A stretch of DNA of 64,000 nt, from the NCBI GenBank assembly GCA_947169115.1, contig CAMVOK010000012.1, positions 27,540 to 91,539 of the forward strand, written 5' to 3'. The notes below the pieces were generated by a model. It made no database searches. It was not told the origin of the DNA and saw nothing but the letters and a program-made list of their open reading frames with translations. Source of the stretch: an uncultured Prevotellaceae bacterium. Its GTDB lineage: Bacteria > Bacteroidota > Bacteroidia > Bacteroidales > Bacteroidaceae. A program made the translations under genes and the position numbers. Shown here one piece after another: positions 37,922 to 47,993 of the stretch; the first letter of the stretch is position 1, and every line of letters starts with the position of its first letter.

Positions 37922-38860
37922 TCAGAAGAATTTCACTTCCTTGCCTTCCACTTCACTCAGCAGCAGGTTGGCCAGTCGACTCGTGCCGAGACGAAGGTAT
38001 TGGTTGGTCAACCACTTTTCACCAAGAATTTCTTTTACAATGGTGTAGTACACCAATGCATCGTGAACGGTGTTAAGTCCGCCTGCGGGTTTGAAGCCAA
38101 TCTGGATTCCGGTCTTCTCGTAGTACTCTTTGATGGCCTGACACATGACGTAGGCAGCTTCGGGAGTGGCAGCTGGTTTTTCCTTACCCGTGCTCGTTTT
38201 GATGTAGTCGGCTCCGGCATACATGGCCAGGATGCTGGCTTTTTTGATGTTCTCGGCACTGCCAAGCAGACCTGTTTCAAGTATGCATTTCAGTTTCTTC
38301 TCGCCACAAAGTGCTTTCAGTTCGGCTATCTCGTCGCATACGGTTTCGTAGTCACCAGAGAGGAATTTACCCACGCTCATGACCATGTCAATCTCCGTAG
38401 CACCGTCCTTTAGAGCCAGTGCGGTCTCTGCAATTTTGACCTCCATGAGGGCCTGTGAAGAGGGAAAACTGCCGCTGACGCAGGCCACTTCTACTCCTTC
38501 TACCTCCAGACTTTGGCTGACGATGCTGGCAAAGCAGGGATATACGCAGATGGTGGCAACATGGGGTAGGGCAGGGTAGGCCTCTTCAAACTTATTTACG
38601 CGTTCGGTGAAAGCCAGTACGCTTTCGTCGGAGTCGGTAGTCTTGAGGGTGGTTAGTTCGACACTGCCCATAAGAAACTTTTTTACCTCCAGCGTGTCGT
38701 TTTCTGGTACCTTTTCTTCGATAATTCGGGCTACTTTCTGAGCCACTTCTTCATCGGAAATGTGGGTTTCGTACTTTGCAAGTGCTTGTTCGTACTTGCT
38801 CATTTCTTCCATGTGATGGTTGTGATGTTCATGACCACAGCAGTTGCAATGTTCGCTCAT
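37922..38860 (-). CDS. deoC: Deoxyribose-phosphate aldolase with Cys/His-rich N-terminus
   Basis: VATICVYPCFASIV, GATEIDMVMSVGKFLSGDYE, DYIKTSTGK, GFKPAGGLNT. Confidence 0.95.
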   Translation of the reverse strand: MSEHCNCCGHEHHNHHMEEMSKYEQALAKYETHISDEEVAQKVARIIEEKVPENDTLEVKKFLMGSVELTTLKTTDSDESVLAFTERVNKFEEAYPALPHVATICVYPCFASIVSQSLEVEGVEVACVSGSFPSSQALMEVKIAETALALKDGATEIDMVMSVGKFLSGDYETVCDEIAELKALCGEKKLKCILETGLLGSAENIKKASILAMYAGADYIKTSTGKEKPAATPEAAYVMCQAIKEYYEKTGIQIGFKPAGGLNTVHDALVYYTIVKEILGEKWLTNQYLRLGTSRLANLLLSEVEGKEVKFF

Positions 38861-38941
38861 ATGTATGTAAAAGTTTAATGGTTTAAAAGTTTAAGGAGTT
38901 TAAGAGTTTTCCCTCCCCTTAGGGAGGGCTGGGGTAGGCCT

Positions 38942-39268
38942 TTAAGGGGTTAATTTGGGGTTGTTTTTGTGTCTGTCTTTGTCGCGTTTTGTCTTCTTTT
39001 CAAAGTTTTTTTGAAGGGCTTCGGTGAGATCAACACCTGTTTGATTGGCTAAACAAATGAGCACCCAAAGCACATCAGCCATCTCCTCTGAGGGGTCTTG
39101 ATTTTCGCCCTCCTTAAAACTCTGGTCGCCATATTTTCGGCTCATAATGCGTGCCAGTTCTCCCACTTCTTCGGTCAGAACGGCCATGTTTGTGAGTTCG
39201 GAAAAGTAACGCACACCGTATTCCCGAATCCAGGCATCTACTTGCTGTTGGGCTTCCTTTATTGTCAT
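38942..39268 (-). CDS. MazG-like nucleotide pyrophosphohydrolase
   Basis: LTEEVGELARIMSRKYG...EEMADVLWVLICLANQTGVDL. Confidence 0.92.
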   Translation of the reverse strand: MTIKEAQQQVDAWIREYGVRYFSELTNMAVLTEEVGELARIMSRKYGDQSFKEGENQDPSEEMADVLWVLICLANQTGVDLTEALQKNFEKKTKRDKDRHKNNPKLTP

Positions 39269-39279
39269 AATATTATTAA

Positions 39280-39732
39280 TTATTCCTTATGTTTTGAATC
39301 GATACAGATGGTTACAGGTCCGTCGTTTATCAGCGACACTTTCATGTCTGCCCCAAACTCTCCCGTACCGATGGGTTTGCCCAACTGTGCGCAGATTTCA
39401 CGACAAAAAGCTTCGTAGAGTGGAATGGCAGTTTCTGGTCGTGCGGCACGGATGTAGCTGGGGCGGTTCCCTTTTTTTGTGCTGGCAAATAAGGTGAACT
39501 GGCTGACGACAATGATGTCGCCACCGACATCCAAGATGCTGCGGTTCATAACCCCATTTTCGTCATCGAAGATGCGTAGAGATATTGTCTTGCGACAGAG
39601 CCAGTCGATATCTTCTTGTGTGTCGGCTTCCTCTATACCTAACAAGATAAGCAGACCTTGCTGGATGCTACTTTTCGTATGCCCAGCAATGCTTACGCTG
39701 GCTTCTTTTACTCGTTGTATGACTACTCTCAT
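39280..39732 (-). CDS. dtd: D-aminoacyl-tRNA deacylase
   Basis: MRVVIQRVKEASVSI, DVGGDIIVVSQFTLFASTKKGNRPSYIRAA, GEFGADMKVSLINDGPVTI. Confidence 0.97.
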   Translation of the reverse strand: MRVVIQRVKEASVSIAGHTKSSIQQGLLILLGIEEADTQEDIDWLCRKTISLRIFDDENGVMNRSILDVGGDIIVVSQFTLFASTKKGNRPSYIRAARPETAIPLYEAFCREICAQLGKPIGTGEFGADMKVSLINDGPVTICIDSKHKE

Positions 39733-39741
39733 GGTGCGAAA

Positions 39742-41568
39742 TTACGTATTTTCTGCGTTCTGTGCAAGTGCATCGTGCAGAATTTTAGCCTTATTAGGAC
39801 CTACTACTTCGCTTATTTCTTCAAGTGAAGCTTCGCGTATGCGGCGTACACTGCGGAATTGCTTAATCAAAAGGTCACGTGTACGGGGGCCAATCCCCTT
39901 GATTTCATCCAGTTCTGAAGCTACTTGATGCTTGCTGCGTTTCTGGCGGTGGAAAGTAATGGCAAAACGGTGTACTTCGTCTTGAATGTGTGTGAGCAGG
40001 TGGAAGAGTGGACTATCTGTTTTCATTCCTACCGTCTGTGGTGGGAATCCGTAGAGCAATTCGTGTGTACGATGATGGTTGTCTTTCGCTAATCCAGCGA
40101 TAGGGATTTGCAGATTTAGTTCGTCTTCTATCACCTTTCTGACCACCTCCATTTGACCTCGTCCGCCATCGGTAATGATGAGGTCGGGTAGGGGAGTCTG
40201 CTCTTCCATCATACGGCTATATCTGCGCCTAACCACTTCCTGCATGGAGGCATAGTCGTCAGGGCCAGAAACTGTCTTTATAATGTATTTACGGTAGTCT
40301 TGTTTTGAGGGTTTTCCCATTTTGAAGACCACGCAGCCAGCCACAGCATCGGTGCCCTGGGAGTTGCTATTGTCGAAGCATTCTATGGTTACGGGCATAC
40401 GTTCCATACCCAAAAGGGTCTGCAATTCCTTCATAAGGCGCACGCCCTTCTGTTCAGGATTCAGTTTGTCGGCCTGTAGAAGACGGTCTTTTTTGTACTG
40501 TAGTACGTTCAATCGTGAAAGGTCCAACAACTTCTTCTTGTCGCCTCTTTGTGGTACTACAAACTCTGCATTTTCAAGAGATAGTTCCACGTGGAACGGT
40601 ACAATAATTTCTTTACTTTGACTGGGATATCGCTTACGCATTTCACCGATTCCGAGTATGAGCAGTTCCTCGGGAGACTCCTCGAGGCGCTTCTTTATTT
40701 CGAACGTGAAAGCCTGTGTAATGCAGCCGTTGGTGACGTGCAGATAGTTGATGTAGGCTTCCTTCTCGCCGACTTCGATGTTATATACATCTACGTTTGT
40801 AACCACACTGCTTACTACCTCGCTCTTGCTGCGATAGTTGTCAAGCATGAGGTATTTCTTCTTGGTTACTTCGGCTTCTTCAAAGCGCATTTCTGAGGCC
40901 AGCGACATCATTTCTTCACGCATCCGCTGCTCTATTTCGCGTGTGTTCCCTCGCAGGATTTCCTTGGCTTCTTCTATCCAGTGCATGTACTCCTCATGAC
41001 TTACTTTTCCGATGCACATGCCACCGCAGTTGTGAATGTGGAAATCTAAGCATTCGCGATAACGATGTTCGGCCACACCATCTGCCGTGATGGGCATTTT
41101 GCACCTCCGCAGTGGGTAGAGGTTCTGGATGAGTTCAAGAAGCAGGTGTAGGGTAGGTACATGGCTGTAGGGACCAAAATAAGTGCCAAGCCGTTTGTTT
41201 ATCTTTCGTGTCTGGAAGATGCGTGGGAAATATTCGTTGGTGATGATGATGGAAGGGTAGGTCTTGCCGTCTTTCAGCAGTATGTTATATTTGGGATTCC
41301 ACTGTTTGATGAGGTTGTTCTCTAACAGCAGGGCGTCCTCTTCTGTGTTAACGACAATGTATTTGATGTCGCGTATGTTTTCTACCAGTCGGCGCGTCTT
41401 CAGACTTTGATGCTCCTTTTGGAAGTACGATGCCACCCGGCGCTTCAACCGCTTTGCCTTACCCACATAGATAATGGTACCTGTATCGTCGAGATACTGG
41501 TAACAGCCGGGTTGGTCTGGCAAACTGTTGACAATGTTCAGCAGGCGTTTCCTTACTTCCTCGTTCAT
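39742..41568 (-). CDS. uvrC: Excinuclease ABC subunit UvrC
   Basis: LPDQPGCYQYLDDTGTIIYVGKAKRLKRRVASYF, IECFDNSNSQGTDAVA, DEIKGIGPRTRDLLIKQFRS. Confidence 0.97.
   Translation of the reverse strand: MNEEVRKRLLNIVNSLPDQPGCYQYLDDTGTIIYVGKAKRLKRRVASYFQKEHQSLKTRRLVENIRDIKYIVVNTEEDALLLENNLIKQWNPKYNILLKDGKTYPSIIITNEYFPRIFQTRKINKRLGTYFGPYSHVPTLHLLLELIQNLYPLRRCKMPITADGVAEHRYRECLDFHIHNCGGMCIGKVSHEEYMHWIEEAKEILRGNTREIEQRMREEMMSLASEMRFEEAEVTKKKYLMLDNYRSKSEVVSSVVTNVDVYNIEVGEKEAYINYLHVTNGCITQAFTFEIKKRLEESPEELLILGIGEMRKRYPSQSKEIIVPFHVELSLENAEFVVPQRGDKKKLLDLSRLNVLQYKKDRLLQADKLNPEQKGVRLMKELQTLLGMERMPVTIECFDNSNSQGTDAVAGCVVFKMGKPSKQDYRKYIIKTVSGPDDYASMQEVVRRRYSRMMEEQTPLPDLIITDGGRGQMEVVRKVIEDELNLQIPIAGLAKDNHHRTHELLYGFPPQTVGMKTDSPLFHLLTHIQDEVHRFAITFHRQKRSKHQVASELDEIKGIGPRTRDLLIKQFRSVRRIREASLEEISEVVGPNKAKILHDALAQNAENT
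40584..40597. promoter_or_regulatory. parS-like palindrome inside uvrC
   Basis: GTTCCACGTGGAAC. Confidence 0.5.
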
Positions 41569-41578
41569 TGGCAGTTTA

Positions 41579-41617
41579 TAGTTCCTATAGTGTCTATAGT
41601 CCCTATAGTTCCTATAT
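41579..41617. repeat. Short tandem repeat (ctatagtNN) between uvrC and apt
   Basis: tagttcctatagtgtctatagtccctatagttcctatat. Confidence 0.8.
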
Positions 41618-42147
41618 TATATTTTTATCAGCGTGCTTATCTCGGTGTCCTGGTCGAATACGGCCCGTCCGTTCAGTCCCTCGATGGTGAGTTCGATAAT
41701 GAAGTTGACAAATATCTTCTTTGGGTTGAACTCTTTCACGAGTCCGTAGGCTGCCTTCATGGAGCCGCCTGTGGCCAGGAGGTCGTCGTGAAGCAGCACC
41801 ACGTCGTCGGAGGTGATGGCGTCGGTGTGTATTTCTATGGTGTCCTTGCCGTACTCTTTCATGTAAGTGGCTTGACGTGTCTCGGCAGGCAACTTACCGG
41901 GCTTGCGACACATGACAAAGCCGGCTCCTAAGCGAAGGGCTAATGCAGCGCCAACCACAAAACCTCGGCTCTCGATGCCTACCACCTTGGTGATGCCCTT
42001 GTCCTTATATATCTCATAAAGTTCGTCAACCATGATGCGAAGGCATTCGGGGTTTTTGAACAAGGTGCTAACGTCTTTAAACTGGATGCCCTTGATGGGG
42101 AAGTCGGGTACGTTTCGTAGGTTTTCTAATAGAATGGGGTTGTTCAT
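41617..42147 (-). CDS. apt: Adenine phosphoribosyltransferase
   Basis: VVGIESRGFVVGAALALRLGAGFVMCRKPGKLP, VVLLHDDLLATGGSMKAA. Confidence 0.97.
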   Translation of the reverse strand: MNNPILLENLRNVPDFPIKGIQFKDVSTLFKNPECLRIMVDELYEIYKDKGITKVVGIESRGFVVGAALALRLGAGFVMCRKPGKLPAETRQATYMKEYGKDTIEIHTDAITSDDVVLLHDDLLATGGSMKAAYGLVKEFNPKKIFVNFIIELTIEGLNGRAVFDQDTEISTLIKI

Positions 42148-42205
42148 GATTTGTATTTTTTTTGTTTAGGGTTATATGGTTTAAGGTGTCGCGTGACACC
42201 TCTAT

Positions 42206-42221
42206 TGTTTCACGTGAAACA
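42206..42221. promoter_or_regulatory. parS centromere-like site
   Basis: Perfect 16-bp palindrome TGTTTCACGTGAAACA, matching the conserved bacterial parS core, directly after mnmG. Confidence 0.8.
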
Positions 42222-44135
42222 TCATCGTCCCATGAGCACCATGAGTACATTGATGTCGCTGGGCGACACGCCAGGTATGCGGCTGGCCTGTGCCAAGGTG
42301 TCCGGGTCTATGTGGGATAGCTTTTGTCGGGCTTCAGTACTGAGAGATAGGATGTCCTCGTAATGGAAACGTCCACGGATATGTAGGTTCTCCAATCGCT
42401 GCATCTTCTCGGCCATCTGCCGTTCTCGTTCGATGTAGCCACTGTACTTGATGAGCACTTCGGCAGCCTCGGTAATTTCCTCCTTGCGGTTAGGGATGCC
42501 GTTAAGTGTTTCGCTTAGTCGGGATAGGACAGGGGATAGGTTTTCGAACGAAAGACCAGGACGGCTGATGAGGTCGATTAGTTTACAGCCTTTGGTCAGT
42601 GGTGTACTTCCCAGTTTCTCCAGATAGGGGTTTATGAGGTTGGCGCGTACTGAAAAATCTTTACAGAATGCAATCACTCGGTCTATTTCTGATTCCTTGC
42701 TTAGCCAGTGTCGGTATCTCTTTTCGGTGGCCAGTCCCAACTGGTAGGAACGGGGTGTAAGACGACGGTCGGCATCGTCCTGACGAAGCAGGATCCGGAA
42801 TTCGGCGCGACTGGTGAACATGCGGTATGGTTCGTCCACGCCTTTGGTGACAAGGTCGTCAATGAGCACCCCAATGTAGCTCTCGTCGCGGTGCATCACA
42901 AACTCATTGCTGTTGCTGCACTTAAGAGCTGCGTTTATGCCCGCTACTAGTCCCTGTCCGGCGGCCTCTTCATAACCTGTGGTGCCATTAACTTGCCCGG
43001 CTAAGAACAGACCATCCACTTTCTTACTTTCCAATGTATGGTGGAGTAGGGTGGGGTCGAAGTAGTCGTATTCGATGGCGTAACCAGGTCGGTATATCTT
43101 GATGTCACGAAAGGCGGGAATGAATCGCAAGGCTTCCAGTTGCACGTCAATGGGAAGTGACGAAGAGAAACCGTTCAAATAATATTCCTGTGTGTTTGTG
43201 CCCTCGGGTTCCAAAAAGAGTTGATGTTGGTCTTTGTCGGCAAAGGTGACCAGTTTAGTTTCAATACTTGGGCAGTATCGTGGACCGATGGATTGTATCT
43301 GTCCGTTGTAAAGTGGCGAGTCGGGCAATCCCTGTCTCAGCCGTTCGTGTACGGCGGGGTTGGTGTAGGTAATCCAGCAAGGAAGCTGAGTTTGCTGCGA
43401 CTGAGTCGCAACGGACGGGACGGTTGGCTGTGTGGGTTCCCATTCCTCTGCGAGGTAGCTGAAGCGATGGAAGTCATTGTCGCCGTCTTGGCGTGTCATG
43501 TCTTCGAAATGTACTGAGCGGCCATCGATGCGCACGGGAGTTCCCGTTTTCATGCGTCCCATGGTGATGCCATGCCGAGCTATGCTTTCCGACAGATGCA
43601 GTGAAGGCGGTTCGGCACAGCGTCCTCCCGAAAGTTGTGTGCGTCCGATATGCATAAGCCCGTTGAGGAAGGTACCTGCCGTAATGATGACGCAACGAGC
43701 CAGGAAGGTGACACCAAGATAGGTCTCCACACCGGTGACACGTCCGTCTTTGACCAGTAGTTCCTTAACTTGGTCTTGCCAGATGGAGAGGTTGGGTTGG
43801 TTTTCCAAAACCTGTCGCCAAGCCCAGATGAAACGTCCGCGGTCGCATTGTGCACGAGGACTCCACATGGCAGGACCTTTTGAGTGGTTGAGCATACGAA
43901 ACTGTATGGTTGTCTGGTCTGTCACCTCACCCATGTGTCCTCCCAGGGCATCTATCTCTCTGACGATTTGTCCCTTGGCAATGCCTCCTACTGCGGGATT
44001 GCACGACATCTGTGCAATCTTATTCATGTCCATGGTGATGAGCAATGTCTGTGCTCCCATTTGTGCGGCAGCACAGGCAGCCTCGCATCCGGCATGGCCG
44101 GCACCAACAACAACGATGTCGTATTTCTCTTGCAT
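42222..44135 (-). CDS. mnmG: tRNA uridine-5-carboxymethylaminomethyl modification enzyme MnmG (GidA)
   Basis: DIVVVGAGHAGCEAACAAAQMG, MSCNPAVGGIAKGQIVREIDALGG, GQVNGTTGYEEAAGQGLVAG. Confidence 0.97.
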   Translation of the reverse strand: MQEKYDIVVVGAGHAGCEAACAAAQMGAQTLLITMDMNKIAQMSCNPAVGGIAKGQIVREIDALGGHMGEVTDQTTIQFRMLNHSKGPAMWSPRAQCDRGRFIWAWRQVLENQPNLSIWQDQVKELLVKDGRVTGVETYLGVTFLARCVIITAGTFLNGLMHIGRTQLSGGRCAEPPSLHLSESIARHGITMGRMKTGTPVRIDGRSVHFEDMTRQDGDNDFHRFSYLAEEWEPTQPTVPSVATQSQQTQLPCWITYTNPAVHERLRQGLPDSPLYNGQIQSIGPRYCPSIETKLVTFADKDQHQLFLEPEGTNTQEYYLNGFSSSLPIDVQLEALRFIPAFRDIKIYRPGYAIEYDYFDPTLLHHTLESKKVDGLFLAGQVNGTTGYEEAAGQGLVAGINAALKCSNSNEFVMHRDESYIGVLIDDLVTKGVDEPYRMFTSRAEFRILLRQDDADRRLTPRSYQLGLATEKRYRHWLSKESEIDRVIAFCKDFSVRANLINPYLEKLGSTPLTKGCKLIDLISRPGLSFENLSPVLSRLSETLNGIPNRKEEITEAAEVLIKYSGYIERERQMAEKMQRLENLHIRGRFHYEDILSLSTEARQKLSHIDPDTLAQASRIPGVSPSDINVLMVLMGR

Positions 44136-44343
44136 CTTATTCTTCTTTTCTGCTACAAAAGTAGCGATTTTCCATGAAACATTGCGCCAAAGCCCTTATT
44201 ATTTACAAAAATCGCGCGTAATACGATATACCTTTTCCTGAAAATGTTTGTAAGTATGGTGAAAAAATCTTAAATTTGTCCCCACATATACCCAAAAGTG
44301 AGTACTAACAAATTATTAATAACTTAAATCAATCCTAAAATTT

Positions 44344-45057
44344 ATGTGGTTAACAAATTCATCAATTGGTAGGAAGGTGATTATGTCCGTAACAGGACTT
44401 GCACTTATCCTATTCCTGACGTTCCACGGCAGCATGAATGTGGCAGCCCTGTTCTCAAAGGATGCGTATAACACCATCTGCGAACTGCTGGGTGCCAACT
44501 GGTATGCCGTCGTGGCTACCCTGGGACTGGCTTTCTTGGCCGTGTTGCATATCGTCTATGCCTTCGTGCTGACGATTCAGAACCGTCGCGCTCGTGGCGC
44601 AAGCAGTTACGAAGTGACACAGAAGCCTGACAAGGTTGAGTGGGCAAGCCAGAACATGCTGGTGCTCGGCATCATCGTATGCCTGGGTCTGTGCCTCCAC
44701 CTCTTCAACTTCTGGTACAACATGATGTTTGCCGAACTGATGGGCTGGGAAGGTCTTACATGCTCGCCCACCGATGGTTTCGGCTGGATTGTCGAGACAT
44801 TCTCGTGTCCCGTCTATGTGGTGCTCTACATCATCTGGCTCTGCGCCCTGTGGTTCCACCTGACTCACGGCTTCTGGTCGGCTATGCAGACTTTGGGCTG
44901 GAACGGTAAGGTTTGGTTCTGCCGCTGGCGTGTTATCGGTTGCATCTACGTGACCCTGCTCGTGCTCATGTTCTTGGTTGTAGTGCTGGCCTTCGCCTTT
45001 GGCTGTGCTCCCTCTCTGTGTGACGGCACTTGCTGCGGAAGCGGTTGCGCTGCTTAA
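44344..45057 (+). CDS. sdhC: Succinate dehydrogenase/fumarate reductase cytochrome b subunit
   Basis: SSIGRKVIMSVTGLALILFLTFHGSMN, WFHLTHGFWSAMQTLGW; followed by flavoprotein and FeS genes. Confidence 0.94.
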   Translation: MWLTNSSIGRKVIMSVTGLALILFLTFHGSMNVAALFSKDAYNTICELLGANWYAVVATLGLAFLAVLHIVYAFVLTIQNRRARGASSYEVTQKPDKVEWASQNMLVLGIIVCLGLCLHLFNFWYNMMFAELMGWEGLTCSPTDGFGWIVETFSCPVYVVLYIIWLCALWFHLTHGFWSAMQTLGWNGKVWFCRWRVIGCIYVTLLVLMFLVVVLAFAFGCAPSLCDGTCCGSGCAA

Positions 45058-45094
45058 TCGTAATTCGTAATTCCTAAATCGTAATTAAAACATT

Positions 45095-47074
45095 ATGGCA
45101 AAAGTAATAGATTCTAAGATTCCCGCAGGTCCAGTGCCTGAGAAATGGAAGGAATATAAGGCACACCAGCGACTGGTGAACCCCAAGAATAAGCTGAAGC
45201 TCGATGTCATCGTCGTAGGTACGGGTCTGGCTGGTGCCTCGGCTGCTGCCTCACTGGCAGAGATGGGCTTCAATGTGTATAACTTCTGCATTCAGGACTC
45301 GCCCCGTCGTGCACACTCTATCGCAGCTCAGGGTGGTATCAATGCTGCCAAGAACTATCAGAACGACGGTGACTCCGTTTATCGTCTGTTCTACGACACC
45401 GTAAAGGGTGGTGACTATCGTGCTCGTGAAGCCAACGTCTATCGTCTGGCCGAAGTCAGCAACAACATCATCGACCAGTGCGTGGCACAGGGTGTTCCCT
45501 TCGCTCGTGAGTACGGTGGCATGTTGGCCAACCGTTCGTTCGGTGGTGCTCAGGTTAGCCGTACCTTCTACGCCAAGGGTCAGACGGGTCAGCAGCTTCT
45601 GCTCGGTGCTTACTCTTCTTTGAGTGCACAGGTGAAGACGGGCAAGGTGAAGCTCTTCACCCGCTATGAGATGGAGGACGTTGTTATCGTTAATGGCCGT
45701 GCCCGCGGTATCATCGCCAAGAACCTCGTGACTGGTAAGCTGGAGCGTTTCAGCGCTAATGCTGTGGTCATCGCTACTGGCGGTTATGGTAACACCTACT
45801 TCCTTTCTACGAATGCTATGGGTTGCAACTGCACCGCTGCTGTTCAGTGCTACCGTAAGGGTGCCTACATGGCCAACCCCGCTTACGTGCAGATTCATCC
45901 CACTTGTATCCCCGTTCACGGCGACAAGCAGTCCAAGCTGACCCTGATGTCCGAGTCTCTGCGTAACGACGGTCGTATCTGGGTTCCCAAGAAGCTGGAG
46001 GACGCCAAGAAGCTGCAGGCAGGTACGCTGCAGGGTTGGGAAATCCCCGAGGAAGACCGCGACTACTATCTGGAGCGTCGCTATCCCGCCTTTGGTAACC
46101 TCGTTCCCCGTGACGTGGCTTCTCGTGCTGCTAAAGAACGTTGCGACAAGGGCTTCGGCGTAAACAACACCGGTCTGGCTGTATTCCTCGACTTCTCCGA
46201 GAGTATCAACCGCCTGGGTCTCGATGCCATGAAGCAGCGCTACGGCAACCTCTTCGACATGTACGAGGAGATTACCGACGTATATCCTGGCGACCTCGCC
46301 AACGAAATCAATGGCGTGAAGTACTACAAGCCCATGATGATTTATCCTGCCATCCACTATACGATGGGCGGCGTTTGGGTTGACTATGAACTGCAGACCT
46401 CTATCCCCGGCCTGTTCGCTATCGGTGAATGTAACTTCTCCGACCACGGAGCAAACCGCCTCGGTGCCTCTGCTCTGATGCAGGGCTTGGCTGACGGTTA
46501 CTTCGTACTGCCCTATACCATCCAGAACTATCTGGCCGACCAGGCTATCTGGCCGAAGGTAAGCACCGACCTGCCTGAGTTTGCTGAGGCAGAGAAGGGC
46601 GTACAGAGCGAAATCGACCGCCTGATGAACATCAAGGGTAAGCGTAGCGTTGACTCCATCCACAAGGAACTTGGTCACATCATGTGGGAGTATGTAGGTA
46701 TGGGTCGCACCGCCGAAGGCTTGAAGACAGGTATCAAGAAGATGAAGGAACTGCAGAAGGAGTTCGATACGAACCTCTTCGTTCCCGGTTCGAAGGAAGG
46801 TCTGAACGTCGAGCTCGACAAGGCCATCCACCTGCGCGACTTCTTCACCATGGGTGAACTCGTGGCTCACGACGCTCTCTCTCGTAACGAATCCTGCGGT
46901 GGTCACTTCCGCGAGGAATACCAGACCGAGGAAGGCGAAGCTAAGCGCGACGACGAGAACTTCTTCTACGTTGGCTGCTGGGAGTATCAGGGTGCCGATA
47001 AGGATCCCGAACTCATCAAGGAGCCCCTGGAGTATGAGGCAATCAAGGTACAAACACGTAACTATAAGAACTAA
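45095..47074 (+). CDS. sdhA: Succinate dehydrogenase/fumarate reductase flavoprotein subunit
   Basis: [71 protein letters not shown]. Confidence 0.97.
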   Translation: MAKVIDSKIPAGPVPEKWKEYKAHQRLVNPKNKLKLDVIVVGTGLAGASAAASLAEMGFNVYNFCIQDSPRRAHSIAAQGGINAAKNYQNDGDSVYRLFYDTVKGGDYRAREANVYRLAEVSNNIIDQCVAQGVPFAREYGGMLANRSFGGAQVSRTFYAKGQTGQQLLLGAYSSLSAQVKTGKVKLFTRYEMEDVVIVNGRARGIIAKNLVTGKLERFSANAVVIATGGYGNTYFLSTNAMGCNCTAAVQCYRKGAYMANPAYVQIHPTCIPVHGDKQSKLTLMSESLRNDGRIWVPKKLEDAKKLQAGTLQGWEIPEEDRDYYLERRYPAFGNLVPRDVASRAAKERCDKGFGVNNTGLAVFLDFSESINRLGLDAMKQRYGNLFDMYEEITDVYPGDLANEINGVKYYKPMMIYPAIHYTMGGVWVDYELQTSIPGLFAIGECNFSDHGANRLGASALMQGLADGYFVLPYTIQNYLADQAIWPKVSTDLPEFAEAEKGVQSEIDRLMNIKGKRSVDSIHKELGHIMWEYVGMGRTAEGLKTGIKKMKELQKEFDTNLFVPGSKEGLNVELDKAIHLRDFFTMGELVAHDALSRNESCGGHFREEYQTEEGEAKRDDENFFYVGCWEYQGADKDPELIKEPLEYEAIKVQTRNYKN

Positions 47075-47079
47075 AAATC

Positions 47080-47838
47080 ATGGCAAAGAATATATCAGTT
47101 ACTATCAAGTTCTGGAAACAGAACGGCCCCAAGGATAAGGGCCACTTCGATACCCATGAATTGAAGAACATACCCGACGATACCTCATTCCTGGAGGCCC
47201 TCGACATCATGAACGAGGAACTCATCGCCTCGGGTAAGGAGCCCTTCGTGTTCGACCACGACTGCCGCGAGGGTATCTGCGGTATGTGCTCGCTGTACAT
47301 CAACGGTACGCCCCACGGTAAGACCGAGCGTGGTGCCACCACCTGCCAGCTCTACATGCGTCGCTTCAAGGATGGCGACGTCATCACCGTAGAGCCTTGG
47401 CGCAGTGCTGGTTTCCCTGTCATCAAGGACTGCATGGTTGACCGCGGTGCCTTCGATAAGATTATCCAGGCTGGCGGTTACACCACCATCCGTACAGGTC
47501 AGGCCCAGGATGCCAATGCCATTCTCATCCCCAAGGAGGATGCCGACGAGGCTATGGACTGCGCCAGCTGCATCGGTTGCGGTGCTTGCGTAGCTGCTTG
47601 TAAGAATGGCTCTGCCATGCTCTTCGTATCGTCGAAAGTCTCTCAGCTTGCCCTGCTTCCCCAGGGTAAGGTCGAGGCAGCACGCCGTGCCAAGGCTATG
47701 GTGGCCAAGATGGACGAACTGGGCTTCGGTAACTGCACAAACACCCGTGCCTGCGAAGCCGTTTGCCCCAAGAACGAATCTATCGCCAACATCGCCCGCC
47801 TGAACCGCGAGTTCATCTGCGCCAAGCTCGCAGATTAA
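47080..47838 (+). CDS. sdhB: Succinate dehydrogenase/fumarate reductase iron-sulfur subunit
   Basis: [19 protein letters not shown] and [22 protein letters not shown] cysteine clusters. Confidence 0.97.
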   Translation: MAKNISVTIKFWKQNGPKDKGHFDTHELKNIPDDTSFLEALDIMNEELIASGKEPFVFDHDCREGICGMCSLYINGTPHGKTERGATTCQLYMRRFKDGDVITVEPWRSAGFPVIKDCMVDRGAFDKIIQAGGYTTIRTGQAQDANAILIPKEDADEAMDCASCIGCGACVAACKNGSAMLFVSSKVSQLALLPQGKVEAARRAKAMVAKMDELGFGNCTNTRACEAVCPKNESIANIARLNREFICAKLAD

Positions 47839-47861
47839 CGGATAGAAATAAGTTTTAATAG

Positions 47862-47899
47862 AAAGAGGAGCGGAACGTTTTGTTCTGCTCCTCTTTTTT
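47862..47899 (+). terminator. Intrinsic terminator of the sdhCAB operon
   Basis: agaggagcggaac-gttt-t-gttctgctcctct followed by TTTTTT. Confidence 0.9.
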
Positions 47900-47927
47900 C
47901 GTAACTTTGCCACTAAAGTGGGAACCC

Positions 47928-47981
47928 GGCGGAAAAGCACTGGGCACAACGGCAGGCGGAAAAGCGCTGGGCACAACAGCG
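47928..47981. repeat. 2 x 27-bp REP-like repeat upstream of the RAYT start
   Basis: ggcggaaaagcactgggcacaacggca / ggcggaaaagcgctgggcacaacagcg. Confidence 0.85.
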
Positions 47982-47993
47982 AAAGAGAAAAAC

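Noticed and set aside
45251-47053. 600-aa minus-strand ORF opposite sdhA
   Set aside because: Antisense shadow ORF over a clear flavoprotein gene; no recognisable domain
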